A stretch of 64,000 bases of DNA from Paenibacillus sp. FSL H3-0469 (GTDB taxonomy: Bacteria; Bacillota; Bacilli; Paenibacillales; Paenibacillaceae): contig NZ_CP150302.1 of assembly GCF_038051945.1 (NCBI RefSeq), positions 5,022,001-5,086,000 on the forward strand, written 5' to 3'. A program made the translations under genes and the position numbers. Positions 34,315-43,178 of this stretch are shown here, piece by piece. Numbering within the stretch: position 1 is the stretch's first letter; each line of letters opens with the position of its first letter. The notes below the pieces were generated by a model. It saw only the letters and a program-made list of their open reading frames with translations. It was not told the origin of the DNA and searched no databases.

Positions 34315-35286
34315 ATGTGGATGATAACCCTGCTTGTGGTGCTGATCGTGGTGGCCGCAGGGGTGGGCTATGCCGGATTCTATTTTTATGGAGTAGCCAT
34401 TAAGCGGGCCCCTAAGGAATTCCTGGCCAAGACCCCAGACCTTAAGATCGATCCGCCGCCGGTGGCTGGAGCCTCGTGGGGAGAAGGGGCGGAGTGGGTA
34501 TCCCGGCAGACCTTCCGTGAGGTGGAGCTGGTGTCTGAGGATGGCCTCAGGCTGCAAGGCTATTATCTGGCGTCAGAGCGTGCTGCCGGACGGACGGTCA
34601 TTGTTGCCCACGGGTATTCCGGGAAGGCCAAGGATATGGGAGCGACCGCTAAGAACTATTATGAGAATCTGGGGTATAATGTGCTGCTGCCTGATGCCAG
34701 AGGACACGGGCGGAGCGAAGGGGATTATATCGGCTTTGGCTGGCCGGAGCGCCGGGATTATCTGAAATGGATCGGATTTGTCCTGCAGGAGAACGGTCCG
34801 GACGCACAAATCGTGCTGCATGGCGTATCTATGGGCGGAGCCACGGTGCTGATGACGTCCGGCGAGGAGCTTCCTCCGCAGGTCAAGGCGATTGTCGCCG
34901 ATTGCGGCTACACCTCGGTCAAGGCACAGCTGTCCTATCAGCTGAAGCGGATGTACCATCTGCCGAGCTTCCCGTTTGTGCCGGTAGCCAGTCTGGTGAC
35001 CCGGATGAAGGCCGGTTATTCCTTCGGGGAGGCGTCTGCGCTGACACAGGTACGCAAGGCCAAGGTGCCGATTTTGTTCATCCACGGAGATGCGGATAAG
35101 TTCGTGCCTTATGCGATGATGAATGAGCTGTATGAGGCCTGCCGGAGTCCGAAGGAGCAACTGGTAGTGCATGGAGCGGGGCATGGCCTATCCTACGATA
35201 CGGATAAAAGCACATACATCCGCACAGTAGGCGAATTCGTAGAACGCTATGTACACAGCCCGGTTACCGCTGCATCTGTAAGATAA
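34315..35286 (+). CDS. Alpha/beta hydrolase with N-terminal membrane anchor
   Basis: 323-residue hydrolase. An N-terminal membrane segment (ITLLVVLIVVAAGVGYAGFYFYG) is followed by an alpha/beta hydrolase fold: oxyanion region VIVAHGYSGKAKDM, nucleophile elbow GVSMGGA, acidic residue in FIHGDADKFVP and the catalytic His in GAGHGLSY. It belongs to the YqkD/BAAT-like serine hydrolases of Bacillales. ATG at 34315 is chosen for AAGGAGGAAC upstream. Substrate unknown. A terminator follows. Confidence 0.87.
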   Translation: MWMITLLVVLIVVAAGVGYAGFYFYGVAIKRAPKEFLAKTPDLKIDPPPVAGASWGEGAEWVSRQTFREVELVSEDGLRLQGYYLASERAAGRTVIVAHGYSGKAKDMGATAKNYYENLGYNVLLPDARGHGRSEGDYIGFGWPERRDYLKWIGFVLQENGPDAQIVLHGVSMGGATVLMTSGEELPPQVKAIVADCGYTSVKAQLSYQLKRMYHLPSFPFVPVASLVTRMKAGYSFGEASALTQVRKAKVPILFIHGDADKFVPYAMMNELYEACRSPKEQLVVHGAGHGLSYDTDKSTYIRTVGEFVERYVHSPVTAASVR

Positions 35287-35305
35287 AAGTCCCTAGAACG
35301 TAGAC

Positions 35306-35340
35306 GCGCCCGATATCCGCTGACAGCGGTTATCGGGCGC
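35306..35340 (+). terminator. Hairpin after hydrolase gene
   Basis: Stem GCGCCCGATA / TATCGGGCGC extended by CCGCT / AGCGG, 20 bp after the stop codon. Only a weak T tract follows. Confidence 0.65.
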
Positions 35341-35781
35341 TAATTATGTTCCACACATGGGGCCTTTCCCTGAAGAACAGGGAAGCAGCAAACCATGTCT
35401 TATCGGTATATAAATCCCCCGCCGTTTGTGAGCGAAACGGGTGTCGTTATTCCTTGTTATTTCCAGCAGCCGTGTGGCGAGAGAAATCCTTCCAATACGA
35501 CAAAAGCCCTACCTCTCTTTTGTCCTTGCGGCTCCGTGGCCGCGCCAGTGTGAATCGGAATGCTATGTTCGAATTTAGTCTCATAAAAAGGAAAAGTACT
35601 GCAAGAAAACGTAAGATATTGTGTCCAAACCGCCGATAATATAGAGAAGTGATTCATCGGCCTGACATCTTCTTGGTGGGGATATACATACTCGAAAACA
35701 AATATTATTTTATTATAGCACGGGTATAATAAATATGCAACTGTACATTGGGCTGCGGCCGGGATGGAAATGAGGGGACCG
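35341..35781 (+). other. Intergenic region without recognised gene
   Basis: A 97-codon frame at 35346-35639 has no RBS or motif and an unusually basic composition, so I do not call it. The last part (35700-35760) is AT-rich and includes TATAAT at 35725-35730, the probable -10 of the HD-GYP gene, without a good -35. I looked for a riboswitch here and found none. Confidence 0.4.
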
Positions 35782-37317
35782 ATGGAACTATACAGAATTT
35801 TTTTGAAGAAACAGATCCGGAACTATATCTTCGGCTCAGCTGTAGCGGTACTCGCGGTCGGGAGTCTGCTTATGCTATCTTCCCTGGAGATCAGCCGGGT
35901 TGAATATTACCGCCTCCTGCTGGTGCTTCTTTGTTCCTTTGTGATTATGGCGTCCATAGAGATTACTGTCTTTCTCAGACAGACCAGACCTATACGGGCT
36001 GCGCTGATTCAGGAGCATGCTGCGCTATCGATGCTGGAAGAAGCATATCTGCACACGCACCAGCTGCCCAAACGGGCCATTCAGCGGATTATGGGGCCGC
36101 ATCTGCTCGGATTATCCGTTCCGGCTCTGCTGCTGACCTTCTGGATGATTCATGCCGGCTGGGTTACGTTCCCTTATTTCTATCTGATCCTGGCCATGTG
36201 TTGCGCTGTGCTTGTGGCCTGTATGCATGCCCTGATTGAATTCTTCCTGACCTGCACCTCCATAATTCCGCTGATTAAGGAGTTCAGGAACCGTGCGCTG
36301 GAGCAGTATAGTGTTGATTTTTCCCTGGAGGGCTATGTGTTCGTGCCGATACGTCCCAAATTCCTGGTGAGCTGTATGCTGATCGGCACCTTCCCGCTGT
36401 TCCTGTTTATTATGGCGACACACATTCGTATGAACGGTGAGGGGGATTCGATAGTCGTCGTCGGGCTTCAGAGCTACTGGGCCTGGGCAGGGATGGTGCT
36501 GCTGATTGGCACGCTGTTCTCCTCCATTGCGGCCTGGCTGCTGACGAACAGCGTACAGCATCCGATCCATGAGCTGTATCAGGCGATGAACCAGGTGAAG
36601 GACGGCAATCTGGTCCAGGTGCAGGATGAGTACTCCGATGAGTTCTCGAAGCTGGTGGCAGGCTTTAACATGATGGTCCGCGGGCTGCAGGCACGGGAGC
36701 AGCAGAGCCGCCAGCTGCTGGACAGCTACTTCTCCACCCTTGCCGTGGCGCTGGATGCCCGCGATTCGTATACGGCAGGACACTCGCTCCGTGTAGCGGA
36801 GTATTCGGTGATTATCGGCCAGCTGGCCGGACTGAGGGGGCAGGAGCTGGATGATCTGCGCAAGTCAGCTCTGCTGCATGATATTGGTAAGATCGGGGTG
36901 AGAGACAGCATCCTGTTCAAGGAAGAAGCCCTAACCGATGAGGAGTTCCTTCAGATTCAGAGCCATACGGTGCTGGGAGAGAATATTCTGCGCCAGATTG
37001 AACCGGCGGACAAAATGGCACCCTTTCTCGGCGGCGTCCGCTCGCATCATGAGCGTTATGACGGCCACGGCTACCCGGATGGTCTTGCCGGTACGGCTAT
37101 CCCCCTGCATGGCCGGATTATTGCGGTAGCAGATGCTTATGATGCAATGACATCCAACCGGCCTTACCGGAAAGGGATGGACCATGAACGGGCGCTCGGC
37201 ATTTTGGAGCAGGGCAGAGGCAGCCAATGGGACCCTGAATTCGCCGGATTGTTCCTGGGGTATTTCGGCCGGAAGCCGGAAGCCCTTAAGGATGCTCAGC
37301 CTATCCAGGCGGGGTAA
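35782..37317 (+). CDS. HD-GYP domain protein, probable c-di-GMP phosphodiesterase
   Basis: 511-residue membrane protein. About six transmembrane segments in the first 255 residues are followed by a HAMP domain (about 255-315; SVQHPIHELYQAMNQVKDGN) and an HD-GYP domain (about 320-500) with SALLHDIGKIGVRDSIL and HHERYDGHGYPDGLAG. The HD and GYP signatures are intact, so hydrolysis of c-di-GMP is expected. Start at 35782 follows TGAGGGGAC. It lies 4 kb from the c-di-GMP riboswitch and may lower the pool it senses, though the two are separate transcripts. Confidence 0.9.
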   Translation: MELYRIFLKKQIRNYIFGSAVAVLAVGSLLMLSSLEISRVEYYRLLLVLLCSFVIMASIEITVFLRQTRPIRAALIQEHAALSMLEEAYLHTHQLPKRAIQRIMGPHLLGLSVPALLLTFWMIHAGWVTFPYFYLILAMCCAVLVACMHALIEFFLTCTSIIPLIKEFRNRALEQYSVDFSLEGYVFVPIRPKFLVSCMLIGTFPLFLFIMATHIRMNGEGDSIVVVGLQSYWAWAGMVLLIGTLFSSIAAWLLTNSVQHPIHELYQAMNQVKDGNLVQVQDEYSDEFSKLVAGFNMMVRGLQAREQQSRQLLDSYFSTLAVALDARDSYTAGHSLRVAEYSVIIGQLAGLRGQELDDLRKSALLHDIGKIGVRDSILFKEEALTDEEFLQIQSHTVLGENILRQIEPADKMAPFLGGVRSHHERYDGHGYPDGLAGTAIPLHGRIIAVADAYDAMTSNRPYRKGMDHERALGILEQGRGSQWDPEFAGLFLGYFGRKPEALKDAQPIQAG

Positions 37318-37405
37318 TACTTTAGATGAATGCATATCCTAATATTCCTTGAAATATAAGAATTTATATGTTTCACCTGATAAACTGTTCTTCTATTTCT
37401 CGCTG

Positions 37406-37440
37406 AAACGGTACCGTCCTTTAAAAGGACGGTACCGTTT
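37406..37440. terminator. Near-perfect 35-bp palindrome
   Basis: 17-bp arms AAACGGTACCGTCCTTT / AAAGGACGGTACCGTTT around a single base, 89 bp after the HD-GYP stop. A terminator is the simplest reading, but the T tract is only three bases. A second inverted repeat GAAGCGG / CCGCTTC (37450-37486) follows at once. Confidence 0.6.
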
Positions 37441-37546
37441 CCACTTGCCGAAGCGGATACTATCCAGTTTATGGAGGTTCCGCTTCAGCTTTGCGTGCCT
37501 ATTTTGTGAACTGACAGGGAAATGCGACAATTAACGACTACATTCA

Positions 37547-37575
37547 TTGAAGGATTGAGAGCGGACCGTTATAAT
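37547..37575 (+). promoter_or_regulatory. Promoter of the eetA operon
   Basis: -35 TTGAAG (37547-37552), 17-bp spacer, consensus -10 TATAAT (37570-37575), about 35 bp before the eetA RBS. Confidence 0.75.
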
Positions 37576-37616
37576 TATTAAGTCTGGATTTTAATTAAAA
37601 AATAAGGGAGATTTCT

Positions 37617-38006
37617 ATGAAACGCGCAGATGTGCTGCTGATTTCTGTCGTTCTGATTGCTGCGCTCGCTTTTCTCGTGCCAAGATGGCTGTCAAACGAT
37701 GCTGATAAAGGTGGGCCGGGCAAAGAACTCAAGGCTAATATAACAGTAGATGGTAAGTTATTCAAAACGATAACCCTAACCAAAGAAGAGCAGACTATTG
37801 AGGTCCGCACCGAGCGGGGCTATAACATTCTGAAGGTGCATGATTACGGGGTTGAGATGTTCGATGCGGATTGTCCGGATAAGGTGTGCCTCGGCTTCGG
37901 CTTCATCACGCTGCCCAAGCAGACGATCGTCTGTCTTCCGCACCGGGTATTGGTTGAGATTGCAAGTGCGGCCGGGGAGGATGAAGTAGATGGCTATGTC
38001 CAGTAG
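37617..38006 (+). CDS. eetA: NusG domain II protein, EetA-like
   Basis: 129-residue protein with one N-terminal membrane helix (VLLISVVLIAALAFLVPRWL) and an extracytoplasmic NusG_II-type beta domain, including the paired cysteines in FDADCPDKVCLGFGF and IVCLPHRVLVEI. NusG_II proteins next to a Gx-transporter gene are the EetA/EetB pair of flavin-based extracellular electron transfer loci described in Listeria. The gene overlaps eetB by 17 bp. RBS AAGGGAGA. Its biochemical role is not known; the three Cys could bind a cofactor. The assignment rests on domain plus gene order. Confidence 0.82.
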   Translation: MKRADVLLISVVLIAALAFLVPRWLSNDADKGGPGKELKANITVDGKLFKTITLTKEEQTIEVRTERGYNILKVHDYGVEMFDADCPDKVCLGFGFITLPKQTIVCLPHRVLVEIASAAGEDEVDGYVQ

Positions 38007-38553
38007 TGAATCGGCTACAGCGCTGAAGCGGACCGTAATAATTGCTATATTCGCTGCCGTTGCTGTGGTGCTGAGTATTGTGGAGGCGCAGATCCCGCTG
38101 GCCGGAGTGGGGCTGATGCCCGGGGCGAAGCTCGGCTTCGCCAATATTATGATTTTGACCTGTATATACTTTTTGCGCGGACGTGATGTCCTGGTGCTGG
38201 TGATCCTGAAGACACTGCTGACCGCCTTCCTGCTCGGCACGCTGTCCAGCCTGCTGTTCAGCCTGTTCGGCTCCCTGTTCAGCTTCATTGTAATGTTCGC
38301 GCTGGTGAAGCTTGGCCGCAGAAAGTTCAGTGTCATCGGTATCAGTATTGCGGGAGGATTGGCCCATAATACGGGACAGCTGCTGGCAGCCTCGTTCGTA
38401 TTTAATTCAACCAGTATTTTCTATTACCTGCCGGTTCTTCTGATCACCGGTATTATTACAGGCATTGCTGTCGGCTTCGCCGTCCGGTATGTGGTTGACT
38501 CGCTATCCAAAATATCCTTGTTTGAAGAGTTCCTGAACGGACCGGGTCACTAG
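37990..38553 (+). CDS. eetB: Gx transporter family protein, EetB-like
   Basis: 187-residue integral membrane protein with about six helices, of the family once called heptaprenyl diphosphate synthase component I-like and now Gx transporter. The segment GVGLMPGAKLGFANIMIL and the repeated LLSSLLFSLFGSLFSFIVM region resemble S components of ECF transporters. It overlaps eetA by 17 bp and is followed 19 bp later by a complete ECF energising module. This order suggests it is the substrate-binding subunit of that transporter. The substrate is unknown; flavin or a quinone precursor would fit an electron-transfer role. Confidence 0.82.
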   Translation: MAMSSSESATALKRTVIIAIFAAVAVVLSIVEAQIPLAGVGLMPGAKLGFANIMILTCIYFLRGRDVLVLVILKTLLTAFLLGTLSSLLFSLFGSLFSFIVMFALVKLGRRKFSVIGISIAGGLAHNTGQLLAASFVFNSTSIFYYLPVLLITGIITGIAVGFAVRYVVDSLSKISLFEEFLNGPGH

Positions 38554-38572
38554 CTGCGGAAGGATGAGTAAC

Positions 38573-39439
38573 ATGAATCAAGCGTACAACGATACAAAAG
38601 CTGGTGAGAAGCCGGCAGTTATTGCCCTTGAGGGCGTATCCTTCGGCTATGATCCGGAGCATCCGATTCTCCATAATATCAACGTGTCGATCCCGCGGGG
38701 TCAATGGGTGAGCATTGTAGGGCCTAACGGCTGCGGCAAATCGACCCTGGTCAAGCTGCTGAATGCGCTGCTTCCGAAGAGCGCCGGCCATATCTCTGTC
38801 TGCGGACATACGCTGCAGGAAGAGACGATTCAATCCATCCGGCAATGCATCGGAATGGTCTTCCAGAACCCCGATAACCAGTTCATCGGGCAGACGGTGG
38901 AAGAAGATATTCTCTTCGGCCTGGAGGGTCTGTGCCTGCCTTACGAAGAAATGAAGGAGCGGCTTGAATTCTATACCGGTAAGCTCGGGATCAGCCATCT
39001 GCTGTCCAAGCATCCCGGAGAGCTGTCGGGCGGGCAGAAGCAGCGTGTAGCCATCGCCTCGATTCTCTCTATGAAGCCAGGCATCGTCATCTTCGACGAG
39101 GCCTCTTCTATGTTGGACGAGGGCAGCCGCGATGAGCTTATGGGGATTCTGCGCGACATGCAGGCAGAGGGCAGCTACACGATCCTGCTGATTACTCATG
39201 ATGCCGATGAGATTCTGGCGTCGGACCGGGTGCTGGCGCTGCACGGGGGAAACATCGCGGCAGATGTATCACCTGCTGAGCTATTCCGTGATGAGGAGCT
39301 GCTGGAGAAGTGTCATTTGCGGGAGCCTTATACTTGGCAGCTTGCCCGTGAACTGGAGAGCCGGGGAATTACGGTGGATGTACCCGCCAGCGAAAAGGAG
39401 CTTATAGACACACTATGGCAATACAACTACAGCAAGTAA
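38573..39439 (+). CDS. ecfA: ECF transporter ATPase subunit (EcfA1-type)
   Basis: 288-residue ABC ATPase. Walker A GPNGCGKST, Q-loop MVFQNPDNQF, signature LSGGQKQR, Walker B GIVIFDEAS and H-loop ITHD are all present. FQNPDNQF is diagnostic for energy-coupling factor ATPases. The ATG at 38573 has AAGGATGA at good spacing; an ATG at 38564 is an alternative. It overlaps the second ATPase gene by 25 bp. Paenibacillus normally carries another EcfAA'T set in the ribosomal-protein cluster, so this is probably an additional, dedicated module. Confidence 0.9.
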   Translation: MNQAYNDTKAGEKPAVIALEGVSFGYDPEHPILHNINVSIPRGQWVSIVGPNGCGKSTLVKLLNALLPKSAGHISVCGHTLQEETIQSIRQCIGMVFQNPDNQFIGQTVEEDILFGLEGLCLPYEEMKERLEFYTGKLGISHLLSKHPGELSGGQKQRVAIASILSMKPGIVIFDEASSMLDEGSRDELMGILRDMQAEGSYTILLITHDADEILASDRVLALHGGNIAADVSPAELFRDEELLEKCHLREPYTWQLARELESRGITVDVPASEKELIDTLWQYNYSK

Positions 39440-40323
39440 GCTATACGTATGCTGACCGCAGTATGTGGAAGCAAACGGCGCTGCACGGGATTAATCTGGA
39501 GATTGCCGGGGGTTCGCTGACCGGAATTGCCGGAGCCACCGGCTCCGGCAAATCTACGCTGCTCCAGCTGTTCAACGGCATTCTCAAGCCGACAGAAGGC
39601 ACGGTGCAGGTGCTGGATGTAACGATAACTGCAGGGGAGAAATCACCGAGGCTGCTTCCGCTGCGGCGGAGGGTAGGCCTCGTCTTTCAATTCCCGGAGC
39701 AGCAGATGTTCGAAGATACGGTGGAGAAGGATCTCTGCTTCGGGCCGCTGAACTTTGGAGTCAGCCTGGAGGAGGCCAAGGAGCGGGCGCGCAAGTCCAT
39801 GACGGATATGGGACTGGATCTGGAGCTGCTGGAGCGCAATCCCTTCCGGCTCAGCGGAGGACAGATGCGCAAGGCGGCCATTGCCTCGGTGCTGGCGATG
39901 GACCCGGATATTGTGGTGCTGGATGAGCCGACAGCCACCCTGGACCCGGTAAGCCGTGCGGAGCTGATCGCTCTGCTGGAGCGGCTATGCCGCGAGCAGG
40001 GACGCACGATCATCATCGTGACGCACCGGATGGATGAACTGCTGCCTTATGCTGACAACTGGGTCCTGCTCAAGGAAGGGGAACTCGCCTTCCAGGGCAG
40101 CGGCGGCGAGCTGGCTGCTGATCCGGCGATTCTTGAGCGCTGCGGACTGCGGGTTCCGCAGTCTCTGCGTTACTGGCAGGCTGCCGCCGGGCGCTTTGGC
40201 CTTAGAGGCGAGAAGCCGCTCCTTACAGCAGAGGGCCTCGCGGGGCGGCTTGCGGCCTTGCTGGAAGAGCGCCGCACGCTGAATGCCTCCGGTTCGGAAG
40301 AAATGGGGGATGGCCATGAATGA
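39415..40323 (+). CDS. ecfA: ECF transporter ATPase subunit (EcfA2-type)
   Basis: 302-residue ABC ATPase pairing with the preceding one. Walker A GATGSGKST, Q-loop LVFQFPEQQMFE, signature LSGGQMRK, Walker B VVLDEPTATLD and H-loop VTHRMDE are intact; FQFPEQQ marks the second ECF ATPase type. It overlaps genes on both sides (25 bp upstream, 8 bp downstream), a sign of a tight operon and coupled stoichiometry of the complex. Confidence 0.9.
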   Translation: MAIQLQQVSYTYADRSMWKQTALHGINLEIAGGSLTGIAGATGSGKSTLLQLFNGILKPTEGTVQVLDVTITAGEKSPRLLPLRRRVGLVFQFPEQQMFEDTVEKDLCFGPLNFGVSLEEAKERARKSMTDMGLDLELLERNPFRLSGGQMRKAAIASVLAMDPDIVVLDEPTATLDPVSRAELIALLERLCREQGRTIIIVTHRMDELLPYADNWVLLKEGELAFQGSGGELAADPAILERCGLRVPQSLRYWQAAAGRFGLRGEKPLLTAEGLAGRLAALLEERRTLNASGSEEMGDGHE

Positions 40324-41107
40324 GCGTCTGCTGCTGGGACGCAGCATTGATACGGGCTCCTGGGTCCATAAGCTGGATGCCCGGTCCAAGATTACCGGAA
40401 TGCTGCTCTATGTAGCCATCATCCTGCTGTCCACTTCGTGGATATCGATCGGGCTTGTCGCGGTCTTCTCCATCGTGGTGATGGCGACGACCCGCATTCC
40501 ATTGAAATATTTCATTAAGGCTGCGAAGCCTTTACGTTATCTGATGTTGTTCATCTTCATCGTACAGGCGCTGTCCGTGAAGGAAGGGGAGGTGCTATGG
40601 TCGCTTGGCTCATTCTCGCTGCATGCGGGCGGTCTGCGTCTGGGGGCATTCTCGGTAATACGCATGCTGTTCCTGCTGACCTTCACCGCGCTGCTGACCT
40701 TCACGACAACGCCAGGCAAGCTGAACCAGGGGCTGGAGGGTGTGCTCGCCCCGCTGAAGAAGCTCAGGCTGTCACCCGACCGGATTACGCTGATGATCAG
40801 CATCGCGCTCCGCTTCATTCCGACGATTCTGGATGAGGCGCAGATTATTCTGAAGGCGCAGGCCTCGCGCGGAGCGGATCTGAAGGAGCTGCCGCTTAAG
40901 GAGAAGGCGCGCATGCTCGTTTCACTGCTGGTTCCGGTCATCGCCAGTGCGTTCCGGCGGGCCCAGGACCTGATCTATTCGATGGAAGCCCGGGGCTTCC
41001 GCATGGATGCGCCGCGCAGCCGGTATCACCGGCTCAGGTGGGGCGCGGCGGATACGCTTTTTGTTGCTATGTTCGTTGTACTGGGAGTTGCAGTAGCATT
41101 ATTGTAA
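40316..41107 (+). CDS. ecfT: ECF transporter transmembrane subunit EcfT
   Basis: 263-residue membrane protein coupling the two ATPases to an S component. About five helices are interrupted by the cytoplasmic coupling region with the two EcfT signature motifs, AQASRGADLKE and YSMEARGFRMDA. Opening LDARSKITGMLLY is family-typical. ATG at 40316 is preferred because GGGGGA lies five bases upstream; ATG at 40310 is possible. With EetB it would make a complete transporter. Confidence 0.9.
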   Translation: MNERLLLGRSIDTGSWVHKLDARSKITGMLLYVAIILLSTSWISIGLVAVFSIVVMATTRIPLKYFIKAAKPLRYLMLFIFIVQALSVKEGEVLWSLGSFSLHAGGLRLGAFSVIRMLFLLTFTALLTFTTTPGKLNQGLEGVLAPLKKLRLSPDRITLMISIALRFIPTILDEAQIILKAQASRGADLKELPLKEKARMLVSLLVPVIASAFRRAQDLIYSMEARGFRMDAPRSRYHRLRWGAADTLFVAMFVVLGVAVALL

Positions 41108-41128
41108 GACATTTAGGGGGATACGGAA

Positions 41129-43054
41129 ATGGCACGTTATTTTAATGGTAAAGAAGTGGAGTTATTGGCACCTGCGGGAACCTTCGAGATCTTCAAGGCT
41201 GTCATTGAATCGAAGTGTGATGCGGTGTATTTCGGCGGTCCGGTGCTGAACATGAGAATGATGCGCAAGGGCTATAACTTGAGTCATGAAGAGATTATCG
41301 AAGCCTTGAATATCGCCCATAGTATGGATAAAAAAGTATATATCACGGTAAATAATCTGTTCAGCGAAGAGGATGTAGAAGAGGCCAGAGCGTACCTTAG
41401 CTTCCTGGACACGGTCCGCCCGGACGCGCTGATCGTGCAGGATATGGCGGTGCTGGAATTGATCCGCGAGATGGGGCTGAATCTGCCGGTTCATGCTTCC
41501 GTCATGATGAATGTGCATAATTTGGAGATGATCCACGCGCTGAAGGAGCTGGGCGTCAGCCGGGTCGTTACCTCCCGCGAGATGGATCTGCAGACCGCGA
41601 AGCTGCTGGGCGCAAAAAGCGGCATGGAGCTGGAATATTTCATTCATGGTGATATGTGCTCTGTCCACGGGGCGAACTGTTACTTTAGCTCCCAGGTGTT
41701 CGGAATGAGCAGCAACCGGGGCAAATGCATGAAGCCTTGCCGCTGGGATTACCGGATCAAACGTGATGGCTATGTCTTCCCTGCGGAATATCCGCTGGCG
41801 GTGAAGGATATGTTCATGTATGAGCATCTTCCGGAGCTGATTGAATCCGGCATTACTTCCTTCAAAATCGAAGGCCGTATGCGCGATAAAGACTTCATGG
41901 TGATGCTGTCCAACAGCTACGGCGATGCGATTGACCGTTATATTGATGATCCGCTGGGCTTCGACCGCACCAAGGATTCCAAAGAGCTGTATAACAACCG
42001 TAAGCGCGATTTCTCCACGGCGTATGCTTTTGGCAAACCGGGACTACCTAATATCAACCGCCGTTATGAGGGAACAGGCAAGTTCTACAGCACCGGCAAA
42101 GTGTTCAGTACGCCGACTGCCGAACGTGAGCTGTCTGCGGAGCGGGTGACGGAGCTGCGGGGGCGAATGGCTGAAGACAGACGCAGCATCCTTAACAAGC
42201 CTGAGCTGGCAGTACGTGTGAATAATATGGAGCAGGCGCGTCTCGTACTGGAGATGGGGGTAGACAGCTTGTATCTGCCGGGCGATGTGTTCGAGCCGGA
42301 CCGTCCGTTTACGAAGCAGGATATTAAGGAGCTTGGAGCGGTAAAAGGTCATACCAAGCTCTATCTCGGCCTGCCGCGGATGATGAATGAGCTGCATTTC
42401 GACCAGTATGATCATCTGCTCAGCGGAGAGCGGCTGCCGATTGACGGCCTGATCATTACGAACCTGGGAGCGATCCGCCGTTACCGCACGACCGGTTATC
42501 CGATGATGGGCGATGCTAATCTGAATGTCTACAACCATCTGTCTGCCGGGCTGTATGCGGGACTGGGCCTTACTAAGCTGACCGTTTCACCGGAGATGAC
42601 ACTGGAGCATTTCGCCTCCTTCACCTCACGCAGCGACTTGCCGCTGGAGGTTGTGGTGCACGGAACGCCGGCGCTGATGTATATGGAGCATGATCTGTTC
42701 GAGAATACAGAGGTGATGGAGCCGATTGGGGAAGAAGACAACCAATATGTCCGCAATGATGTGCTGGTGCTTAAGACTGACAAGGGCGAGAACCCGGTCT
42801 ACCGTGACCAATATGGCCGCTGCCATCTGTTGTTCGCCAAGGAACTATGTTATCTTCCGATGCTTAGTGAAATGAACGGCCTGGGGATTGCCAGCTTCCG
42901 GATAGAAGGCGCAACATACAGTATCAAGGAACTGCGCACCATTATTGCTGCTTATCAGGCTGCGATGGATGGAACGAAGCCGGAGGATGATCTGCTGGGC
43001 GGACTGAAGCCGGTATATGCGGGGTATACCCTCGGTTCACTGCAATTTAACTAA
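41129..43054 (+). CDS. Peptidase U32 family protein
   Basis: 641-residue protein of family U32. The opening VELLAPAGTFEIFKAVI, the HASVMMNVHN segment and the cysteine cluster CSVHGANCYF...KCMKPCRW (about residues 176-206) are typical; in studied relatives (UbiU/UbiV, RlhA, TrhP) these cysteines bind a [4Fe-4S] cluster and the proteins take part in anaerobic hydroxylation rather than proteolysis. It follows ecfT by 21 bp. In an operon with quinone prenyltransferase and electron-transfer genes, an oxygen-independent role in quinone or RNA modification is plausible but unproven. Confidence 0.85.
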   Translation: MARYFNGKEVELLAPAGTFEIFKAVIESKCDAVYFGGPVLNMRMMRKGYNLSHEEIIEALNIAHSMDKKVYITVNNLFSEEDVEEARAYLSFLDTVRPDALIVQDMAVLELIREMGLNLPVHASVMMNVHNLEMIHALKELGVSRVVTSREMDLQTAKLLGAKSGMELEYFIHGDMCSVHGANCYFSSQVFGMSSNRGKCMKPCRWDYRIKRDGYVFPAEYPLAVKDMFMYEHLPELIESGITSFKIEGRMRDKDFMVMLSNSYGDAIDRYIDDPLGFDRTKDSKELYNNRKRDFSTAYAFGKPGLPNINRRYEGTGKFYSTGKVFSTPTAERELSAERVTELRGRMAEDRRSILNKPELAVRVNNMEQARLVLEMGVDSLYLPGDVFEPDRPFTKQDIKELGAVKGHTKLYLGLPRMMNELHFDQYDHLLSGERLPIDGLIITNLGAIRRYRTTGYPMMGDANLNVYNHLSAGLYAGLGLTKLTVSPEMTLEHFASFTSRSDLPLEVVVHGTPALMYMEHDLFENTEVMEPIGEEDNQYVRNDVLVLKTDKGENPVYRDQYGRCHLLFAKELCYLPMLSEMNGLGIASFRIEGATYSIKELRTIIAAYQAAMDGTKPEDDLLGGLKPVYAGYTLGSLQFN

Positions 43055-43178
43055 TGCTAATAATTCAATTTTAAAATAACGCTGCTGCGAGTATAATAAG
43101 GGCATATGGCGCAATTATAAGTACCTTTTTTCACAAACTCATGTTGAATCATCAGCGATTGAAAGCGAGGGGAATCTC

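Noticed and set aside
35346..35639. 97-codon frame after the hydrolase gene, and a possible riboswitch in the same spacer
   Set aside because: No RBS, basic low-quality composition, and no aptamer signature on either strand.
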